Origin: Amphibalanus amphitrite
Taxonomy: Eukaryota; Arthropoda; Thecostraca; Balanomorpha; Balanidae
Length of the DNA stretch: 64,000 nt
Assembly: GCF_019059575.1 (NCBI RefSeq)
Contig: NW_024881614.1
Coordinates: 868,001-932,000 of the forward strand
Direction of reading: 5' to 3'
Shown: positions 57,111 through 64,000 of the stretch, one piece after another
How positions within the stretch are numbered: position 1 is the stretch's first letter
Layout of the letters: each line of letters opens with the position of its first letter
Notes under the pieces: generated by a model
Databases searched by the model: none
What the model saw: only the letters and a program-made list of their open reading frames with translations
What the model was told of the DNA's origin: nothing
Program-made: the position numbers and the translations under genes

Positions 57111-59050
57111 TGTGGCTTGGAGTGGTCACAGACAAACTCAGATGCTGGAAGACAGTGTGTCATCATCAGCACTTTTATGTTTGCTTGAATAGGTGCAACA
57201 AATACAAAGAAACACTTTTCTGGACAAATGAGACAAAGAAAACAAAGAAAAAGTGTACAAGTGTTGCTGGTAACGTAAGTGATTCAGGTAAGATGACTTT
57301 GAATGATGCATTACCTACCTATGTACATAAAAATACACCTTTTGCTTTAAAAAGAATATAACATTTTCCTCAAATTAGTTTTTTTTTTTTTTTTTTTTTG
57401 CTAGTTAAAGGTAGTGTGCCACCTTTGAAAGATTTCCCATTTTATTTTTCCTAGGATAAGAAGCTTCTGTTTTTACCTAATATCGCAAAGAAAATAAAAA
57501 ATGGGCCTGGAATAGTGCCTTTTTCGCCTAAAAGTTTATCGGTTTTTCGATATGTATAACAACTGTAGTGGACTGACCTGCAAACACCACAAAGTATGAG
57601 CAGAAGCCGCGCCCAAAGCCAGGGCCCCGGTAACGTGAGGTAGCCGAGTCGGGGCAGCGTGCGCTGACCCAAGCCGGGGCCGCAGCTTTGTGCGCGGTCT
57701 ACCGCATCCCCGCGGGCAGCCCCGGGCTATCACATGACACCGGGAGGACGCGCGGCCCCGGCTTGGGTCAGCGCACGCTACCCCGACTCGGCTACCTCAC
57801 GTTACCGGGGCCCTGGCTTTGGGCGCGGTCTACCGCACCACCTAACAGGCGTGTTCGAAACCGCAGGAGATGATGATGAACGGGTTTATCGAAACTTGAT
57901 TGAATGAGCATATCGGTAATAGCGATTTCAGTGTGTGCATTTATTGTTCATAGTGGTGTGAAATGTGGTTGGGGTACGACCGACAACCCGTCGGGGCGAA
58001 TTTCGCACTGGGGTACTCAAAATTTGAAGAATTTAAGGCGTTTCCATGAGTTTTGAAGGTATGGGTAAGTTCTAAAAATCCGGTTCTCCTTATCTGGGCC
58101 ATTAACTCCATACGGTCCAGGAAAGCTGGCACACTACTTTTAAAATGATCAGAAAAGAAACTGATAAACATCTTTATCTAAAAATGGAAAATTTTCATTT
58201 TTTGTAGGAAGAACATTTTTTTCATATTTAATGCAGGCTATAAAGTGTTTGGAGCAGAATTCTTTTTGTACAATGACCGATCACATTACCTAGTTCACTT
58301 CAAAAATATATATTTTTGATGCCTAACCCAGGCTTTTTGTCATAAGTAGCTCATATTCCTACTAGGTGCTACACACTTCACTTTACACACTGCAGTGGTA
58401 CTGAGCGTTTTCAGCACCTGCCAAGCAGGCCAGTCTTGCCCACATGCTTCCTGTCCTGTCATTCAGTGTACCCCAGGTTGCACTGGTGTGCACGCTGGGG
58501 CACCTGTGTGCAGTGTGCACACTGTTGAATGTCTTATATCATTGATACTTTTCTGTTATTATGATTTCTAGGCATATAACAGTGCTGCAATTGCAATGAA
58601 CACATCTTGTAATGGTAACATTCTTCTCTAAAAAACAAAAATTGTATGCCAAATGAATTTTATTCTGAGCTAGAAAACTTATTAGGATTCATAATTTGGT
58701 ACCATTGGCTATGTCTTTCCTGCCTCTTGTCTCTCGACATGAGTTGATGATTATATGTTAATTGTTACTAATCCAGCTCATGTAAGCTGAAGCATAACAA
58801 CAAATAATGACTAACATGTCAAAAAGAGTACAATCCACTTAATACATTCTCGGATAATAAACCCAGCCGCTTATGGTGGCCACTTGAGCTGATTTGCTCA
58901 CAGATTTCTCCATAGAAGCATAACTGACTCCAGTTAATAAAGCAGCCCCTTAATAAGTCTACAACACTGTGTCACCAGACACCAGGATGGATTTATTTAG
59001 TGGATTTTGCTGATATTTGTAAATAATAGCAAAGTGAAAATCAAGGAAAA
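57111..59050. other. RBM42 5' flank
   Basis: AT-rich except for the hairpin at 57609-57826. A 24-base poly-T run lies near 57378-57401. No exon was recognised up to the LINE. Confidence 0.4.
57609..57826. repeat. 75-bp near-perfect GC-rich inverted repeat
   Basis: 57609-57683 and 57752-57826 are inverse complements with a single mismatch (75-bp arms, about 70% GC). The 68-bp loop contains another copy of GCGCGGTCTACCGCA, which also follows the right arm. It would form a very stable RNA or DNA hairpin. No target duplication is obvious. It lies 0.5 kb upstream of RBM42. Confidence 0.9.
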
Positions 59051-59067
59051 GGTTAGGTTAGGTTAGG
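59051..59067. repeat. TTAGG-type pentamer tail of the LINE
   Basis: GGTTAGGTTAGGTTAGG on the plus strand, i.e. CCTAA units at the 3' end of the LINE. It equals the arthropod telomere repeat. It most simply is the element's own tail microsatellite. Confidence 0.85.
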
Positions 59068-59187
59068 TATATACGGAAAAGAAAGGTCCTGAGGGACCTG
59101 GGTGATTTCCGATCAGTGGCATTTCAATGTCTTCTTAGTTCCGTCTTGTTCTCGGTGACTTCGTTTCCTACTCGTCAAGCGTCTTCT

Positions 59188-62016
59188 TCACTGCCTTGGT
59201 CTCAGTTCGTAGACTCGGTGCGCCCAGAACTTGTCAAGTCGATTCTTGAAGGCGTTGACGCTTGGGGCAGATACAACGTCCGCTGGGAGTCCATTCCAGG
59301 CCGAGATGACGCGCGAACAGAAGGAGACTTGACGCAGCTGGGTGTTGACTCTGGGCTGTCTCAGTTTCAGACCGTGGTTCCTCGTTCTCTGGGACGGTTC
59401 TCGTTCCAGCAGGTCACCAGCTGTCACCTTCAGGCGTCCCGTCAACATCAGATACACTGTGATGACATCACCCCTCAGCCTCCTGTAGTACATGCTGGGG
59501 AGCTTCAGTTCCCTGAGCCTGTCCTGGTACTCGAGATGCCGCACGGAGTGGACGAACCTTGTCGCTCTCCTCTGCACCCTCTCCACGGCGTCTTGATCAC
59601 CTCTGGACGTCGGTCCCCAGACTGAGTTGGCGTATTCTAGATGGGGCCTCACCATGGTCTTGAAGAGGATGGGCAGTGTAGTCTTGTCCAGTGACAGGAA
59701 TGTGCGCTTGATGAGTCCAAGAATCCTGTTGGCGCGTCCCACTGCTGCTGCTGTCTGCTCATGGAACTTGAGGGTATCATCAACGAGCACCCCGAGGTCC
59801 TTCTCCTTCTTGACAACGGTCAGCTCAGTCTCGGCCATCCGGTACTCGAAACCAGGGTTTGTGCTCCCCAAGTGCATGACTTTGCACTTACTCCTATTAA
59901 AGGGGAGCTGCCACACAGCTGACCAAGCCTCCAGTGCTGATATGTCGTCCTGGAGAAGACCTCTGTCAATGTCACTGGACACCCTCCTGTACACCTTGGC
60001 GTCATCTGCGAACAGCTTGACGGTGCTGCTGATGGCGTCCGGTAGGTCGTTGATAAATAACAGGAATAAGACAGGTCCCAGGACAGACCCCTGCGGGATC
60101 CCGCTGATGACATCAGTCCACTCTGAGAAGTGTCCCTCAACAGCAACACGCTGTCTCCTGTTACCGAGAAAGGCCTGAAACCAGTGTAACAAGGGCCCGT
60201 CAACTCCGCAAGCCTTCAGCTTCAGCAGGAGCCTCCTGTGCGGCACGCTGTCGAAGGCTTTGCGAAAATCAAGATAAATGACATCCACAGCACTGCGCTC
60301 GTCAACAGTTCTCAGCCAGTCTTCAATTACCACCAGCAGCTGCAGTGCACAGGATCGTCCAGGTAGAAACCCAAACTGGTGCTCAGACAGTACGTTCTCC
60401 GTTATCAGGTGATCCAGCAGAGCGTCCCTTACAAAAGACTCCAGCACCTTGCAGCAGATGGAGGTCAAGCTCACTGGGCGGTAGTTTCCAGGCAGACTCC
60501 GGTCACCAGCCTTAAAGATGGGCGCGATATTTGCAGCTCTCCAATCCGCCGGGAGCTCTGCGGAGTCCAGCGATTTCTGGAAGATTGTCTTCAGGAGGTG
60601 GCTTAGTGGGCTCGCCAGTTCCTTCAAGATCCGTGGGTGGAGCTCGTCTGGTCCTGGGGACTTGTTTATGTTCAGTGCCTCTAGTCTCTTCTTCACTTCT
60701 CGTGCAGATATCTCAACCTCAGTTAGTCTGGTACCGTTGAACCTGGAAGTAGCCTGTGGAGTATGTTGATCTTCAACAGTAAACACACCACTGAAGAAGT
60801 GACTGAGTGTCTCTGCCTTCTCTCTACCGCTGTGGGCTCTTGAGTTGTCCTCTCTCTTCAACTCTTCTACTCTCGCCTTCGTCTTGAGTTTAGACCTGAC
60901 GTACTTCCAAAAGCATTTAGGGTTCCTTGTGACATTCTTCGCCAGGTTGTTCTCATGTTGTCTTCTAAGTTTTCTTGACAGCTTCCTTAAGTCATTCTTT
61001 GCCCGTTTGAAATCCGCCAACGATCTTCCATCTCCAGAGCGGCGGTAGAGTCCATACAGATGGTCCTTCTTCCTCTTGGCTCGTATCAGCTTGTTGTTAC
61101 TGTATGGTTGTCGCTTGTTCCTTACAGTCTTCATTGGTATGTACCTTGCTTCGAGACACTTTATCAATTCCTTTAGACAGTTCCAACCCTCTTCAACTCC
61201 TAGGTTCTGCACCCTGTGACTTATATCTGATGTTTCAATATCATGGGCCATGCTTTCAAAATCCGCATTTCTCATATCCTTCACAAGAGCACGCTTCGAA
61301 CATACATCAGCATAACATCTTATCTTGAAAATCAAGCAGTCATGGTGGCTGTTTCCAATAGGTGGCCGGTGGTTCAGGTCCTGTATCATGCTCTCTTCTG
61401 ACGTCAAGACCAGGTCCAAGAGACTTGGTGTTCGGTTGGGCATGAAGTGGGTTGGTGAACACACATGTTGACTCAAGAAGCAGTGCTGGATGGTTTGGAT
61501 GAACTTGTGCGTGTAGTGCTGGTCTCCTGCAGTTGACATTCCCAGACTCCAGTCAATTTCTCTGTAGTTCAAATCGCCAACTAGTACAAGGTGACTTGGC
61601 TGACTGTCACACACCTCCTCCAACAGGGTACACAGGGCCTCTGTGGATCTATGGGCCGCCCCCCTGGGGCTCCTGTACACAGCACCGAGCACTAACATGT
61701 CGCTGTTCCTCAACTTAGGCTTAACAAACACAGCTTCTTGAAAGAGACTGCCAAACTTGACCTCTGCTGGCCTTAGCTCACACCGTACCATGATTCCGAC
61801 ACCTCTTATGCTTAGCAGTCCCAAATTCTCTAGTTCCGGATCAAAGTTGAGATATGTTGTGTAGTCTTCTCCAACTGAAAAGAATGACAGTGACAGTGGT
61901 TTTCGTTGCGCTTTAGGTACACACTCAGTGAGGACCACTATATCCGGCTTATCATCTTCAATTCTCACCAACAGTTCATCCATCTTGTTTGGGAGCCCAT
62001 CAATGTTAGTGTACAT
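59188..62016 (-). CDS. LINE ORF2: AP endonuclease and reverse transcriptase
   Basis: 942 codons from the first ATG; the frame is open 24 codons further upstream. The APE-type endonuclease starts YTNIDGLPNKMDELL, with catalytic-type segments VVLTE, YRSPRG, GDLNYREIDW and IGNSHHDCLIF. The reverse transcriptase begins near KSPGPDELHPRILKEL, with GNYRPVSLTSI, EHQFGFLPGRS, YLDFRKAFDSVPH, GIPQGSVLGPVLFLLFINDL and the catalytic LFADD (60001-60012). The C-terminal region ends ISAWNGLPADVVSAPSVNAF and FKNRLDKFW, the usual CR1/Jockey tail. All key Asp residues are present. No RNase H. Confidence 0.95.
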   Translation of the reverse strand: MYTNIDGLPNKMDELLVRIEDDKPDIVVLTECVPKAQRKPLSLSFFSVGEDYTTYLNFDPELENLGLLSIRGVGIMVRCELRPAEVKFGSLFQEAVFVKPKLRNSDMLVLGAVYRSPRGAAHRSTEALCTLLEEVCDSQPSHLVLVGDLNYREIDWSLGMSTAGDQHYTHKFIQTIQHCFLSQHVCSPTHFMPNRTPSLLDLVLTSEESMIQDLNHRPPIGNSHHDCLIFKIRCYADVCSKRALVKDMRNADFESMAHDIETSDISHRVQNLGVEEGWNCLKELIKCLEARYIPMKTVRNKRQPYSNNKLIRAKRKKDHLYGLYRRSGDGRSLADFKRAKNDLRKLSRKLRRQHENNLAKNVTRNPKCFWKYVRSKLKTKARVEELKREDNSRAHSGREKAETLSHFFSGVFTVEDQHTPQATSRFNGTRLTEVEISAREVKKRLEALNINKSPGPDELHPRILKELASPLSHLLKTIFQKSLDSAELPADWRAANIAPIFKAGDRSLPGNYRPVSLTSICCKVLESFVRDALLDHLITENVLSEHQFGFLPGRSCALQLLVVIEDWLRTVDERSAVDVIYLDFRKAFDSVPHRRLLLKLKACGVDGPLLHWFQAFLGNRRQRVAVEGHFSEWTDVISGIPQGSVLGPVLFLLFINDLPDAISSTVKLFADDAKVYRRVSSDIDRGLLQDDISALEAWSAVWQLPFNRSKCKVMHLGSTNPGFEYRMAETELTVVKKEKDLGVLVDDTLKFHEQTAAAVGRANRILGLIKRTFLSLDKTTLPILFKTMVRPHLEYANSVWGPTSRGDQDAVERVQRRATRFVHSVRHLEYQDRLRELKLPSMYYRRLRGDVITVYLMLTGRLKVTAGDLLEREPSQRTRNHGLKLRQPRVNTQLRQVSFCSRVISAWNGLPADVVSAPSVNAFKNRLDKFWAHRVYELRPRQ

Positions 62017-62262
62017 AACTTTTAAAACCTTAGGTACCTCAGCATGCAACACGTCACCCAGGTTTGTGCCATTTACACACTACACATTCTGCATAGGTGC
62101 TGTGAAATTGCTGTCATGCAGCATGGGACAGGTCACATTCACATTATCACTCCAGCATGCAGTTTGTAAAAGCGATTTGCAGGCAGCATGGGCAAGCTGG
62201 GCCCCATCCACACCTTCCATGCGAAGACATCCTAGCAATATGTCTTTTACTCTCTCATTTAG

Positions 62263-63534
62263 TCAGACTGTACTCCCGTGATCAGCTCGATCACTCTGTC
62301 CTGCCTCAGGGTTTGGCTGCAGAATAACGACCCTTCCTCTCTGTATACGGACAGTTTTTCCTTCCTCTCGGAGCCTCTTCGCCTCAAGTCGCAGCTTGCG
62401 GTCCTTCTCCCTCTCCTCAGGGGTCCTGTCTGGAGAGAGGAACACCCCTCGGTACCTCTCACTGTCTCGCAGCTGTGGAGCCATCCTCAGTATGTCCCAC
62501 TTTGTCCCTTCTTCGACCAGTGAAACTATCAGTGGTCGTGGTCGATCCTGCTGCCTTTTCCCTGCCCTGAAGACCTGCTTGATGTTGGTTGAGATGTGCA
62601 GCTCTTCCCGGATCATATTCTTAAATGCCTCAATGTCCTTCTCAGTTCTTCTTTTTGGGTCCTCGTCCACACTCTCTGGAAGGTTATGCACCACAATATT
62701 TTGCTTCCGCCTTTCCTTGTCAAAGAAGTCACCAACAGATTTGACCAGAGTCTCGCCTGATCCAGACTCTGCAGTAGTTCTCACTTCTCTTGCTGATATG
62801 GCCTCTATCTTGGCTCCCAGTGACTTGATTGCCTCTGCATAGGTTCTCCTCTGCTCTTGTTCTGTAGAAACAACTACTTCAGCTTGATCTTCCTGGCACT
62901 TGATCTTTTCCTCAATGCGGAGCACAGTGTCTGATACTTGCTTTGTCTGCTCCTCACAAGACAGGTGGCATGCTTTGATCACGCTTGCCTGTTCTTCAAA
63001 CTGCGTCTTGAGATCATTATACATTTCTTCCTGCACTCTACATAGGTCCCTGCTGCTACTTGCTACACCCGCAACTGCTCGTGCCTGGTCCACCAGCAGC
63101 TCCTTGAACTCGGTCAGGGATCTCCCAACCTGCTCTGAGAGGTCCAGTCCTGCCCGTGTAACAAGGGATGGGATGAGCGCCTGGCAGAATGAACAGACCC
63201 AAAATATCTTGAACCTGCGGAGAGCATCAAACTCCTCGGCTGACTGAAGCTGACACATCATGTGGTACCACCTGTTGCAGACATCACAACATATGCATGT
63301 GTCCTCCTTAATCTCCTTATTGCAAGCCTTCCCTGAACTACCACGGCAAATATATTCATCCTCCTCCTCCCCCATCTGTCCATCTCTACCTCCCTGATCA
63401 CTTCTGGCTCCATCTCCACCTTGTTTACTTCCACGCAACATGAAGGTTACCTTCTTTGACGAACCTGGCGCAGTCTTGGAAGGGGCCAGTTTGAGTTTAC
63501 CTGGCACTTTATCTCCCGCTTTTGCTTCAGGCAT
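62263..63534 (-). CDS. LINE ORF1: PHD-finger, coiled-coil RNA-binding protein
   Basis: 423 codons from the ATG at 63534. After a basic N-terminus comes a PHD-like zinc finger (YICRGSSGKAC, CICCDVCNRWYHMMC, WVCSFC; all eight ligands present). A long coiled coil follows, then an RRM-like domain beginning QNIVVHNLPES and ending RGRVVILQPN, as in CR1 ORF1 proteins. It probably packages the LINE RNA. The PHD finger differs in text from the spliced one at 18.5 kb. Confidence 0.9.
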   Translation of the reverse strand: MPEAKAGDKVPGKLKLAPSKTAPGSSKKVTFMLRGSKQGGDGARSDQGGRDGQMGEEEDEYICRGSSGKACNKEIKEDTCICCDVCNRWYHMMCQLQSAEEFDALRRFKIFWVCSFCQALIPSLVTRAGLDLSEQVGRSLTEFKELLVDQARAVAGVASSSRDLCRVQEEMYNDLKTQFEEQASVIKACHLSCEEQTKQVSDTVLRIEEKIKCQEDQAEVVVSTEQEQRRTYAEAIKSLGAKIEAISAREVRTTAESGSGETLVKSVGDFFDKERRKQNIVVHNLPESVDEDPKRRTEKDIEAFKNMIREELHISTNIKQVFRAGKRQQDRPRPLIVSLVEEGTKWDILRMAPQLRDSERYRGVFLSPDRTPEEREKDRKLRLEAKRLREEGKTVRIQRGRVVILQPNPEAGQSDRADHGSTV

Positions 63535-63660
63535 GAATATCCAATGCTCTGTTACTTTCCAAAACAAACAACAGCAAAAATCTTGCAGATTATGCACAAA
63601 TCACCCAAGTTTGGAGAACCAGAGGGAGGACAACCGATCGGCAAGGAAGCGGGAACCTAA

Positions 63661-64000
63661 TCTGCTAACCTAATCGGGAACCTAAACCCTAAAAAGCAAC
63701 ATAATGACAAGCATAACGCTAGTGTAAATTTACAAGCCACTTATGTCCTCATTCCTTCATGGTTGCAACATGACCAGAAAATGAAATATAAAATAGAATA
63801 TCATACAAACAAAATGTTCAAAAATATAAAAATTGCACAATACACGCCAAATCAAAACTTCGAACAGATTACCTACAAATTATCAGTAGTCACTACACAG
63901 TCAAAACACTTCTGCAAATCAATGAAAAAAAGAATGCAATGAAATCAAAATAAAATTATCTCCCATGCAACTGATTCCGTGTCAATGTTGTCAGTGGTGT
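63661..64000. other. flank of the LINE, no feature seen
   Basis: AT-rich sequence. Several CCTAA words occur at 63655-63700 just beyond the LINE 5' end. Nothing else was recognised. Confidence 0.4.

Larger units (their letters stand above)
59051..63660 (-). mobile_element. CR1/Jockey-like LINE, apparently intact
   Basis: Non-LTR retrotransposon on the minus strand with two uninterrupted ORFs separated by about 210 bp. The 3' UTR is about 120 bp and ends in a CCTAA-type tail (59051-59067). The 5' boundary is uncertain, between 63600 and 63700. A PHD-bearing ORF1 plus an APE-type endonuclease/RT ORF2 without RNase H is typical of the CR1 clade. Intact frames imply recent insertion or ongoing activity. 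No clear target-site duplication, as usual for CR1. Confidence 0.93.

Noticed and set aside
59116-60178. Plus-strand frames of 169 and 183 codons
   Set aside because: Antisense shadows of the LINE ORF2.

Overview
The window is animal nuclear DNA. All real genes are split by GT-AG introns, coding exons are GC-rich against AT-richer introns, and transposons of several classes fill the gaps. Four conserved single-copy genes can be read exon by exon with splice phases that close exactly: ABCD4 (minus), OPA3 (plus), an SLC29-type equilibrative nucleoside transporter (minus) and RBM42 (minus). Protein character, small TTAGG-type repeats (the arthropod telomere motif) and a CR1/Jockey-like LINE suggest an arthropod, perhaps a crustacean; the species guess is inference.

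Layout. 1-7.5 kb: ABCD4, nine exons, 705 codons, with a GTCACGTGAC palindrome about 295 bp upstream of its ATG. 8.2-21.7 kb: a transposon cluster between the divergent ABCD4 and OPA3 genes. It holds a long fold-back element split by a 1.9-kb terminal-inverted-repeat (TIR) element, then three TIR elements nested one inside another (9.9 kb, 6.8 kb, 2.6 kb), plus a tRNA-type SINE, a hAT-like MITE, a tandem duplication and two spliced exons of a PHD-finger gene. 22.3-23.7 kb: OPA3, three exons, 191 codons. 24.9-48.5 kb: the nucleoside transporter, eleven exons, 467 codons, with a 3.8-kb intron that carries an uninterrupted 638-codon antisense ORF and an 11.9-kb intron with a second hAT-like MITE. 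48.5-51.8 kb: repeats, including a diverged array rich in CACGTG. 51.8-57.1 kb: RBM42, seven exons, 398 codons, whose last intron hosts a 1.2-kb piggyBac-like element packed with AGGTCA half-sites. 57.6-57.8 kb: a near-perfect GC-rich 75-bp hairpin. 59.05-63.7 kb: a LINE with two intact ORFs, ending in a (CCTAA)n tail.

The host genes are unrelated in function: lysosomal cobalamin transport, mitochondrial OPA3, nucleoside transport, RNA binding. No operon-like logic is seen. The most unusual content is the nested transposon cluster with flanking target duplications and its PHD exons, the AGGTCA-rich TTAA element, the intronic antisense ORF and the intact LINE. No LTR retrovirus, Polinton, rRNA, convincing tRNA gene or CRISPR was recognised. 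All exon calls are manual; no alignment or RNA data were available.
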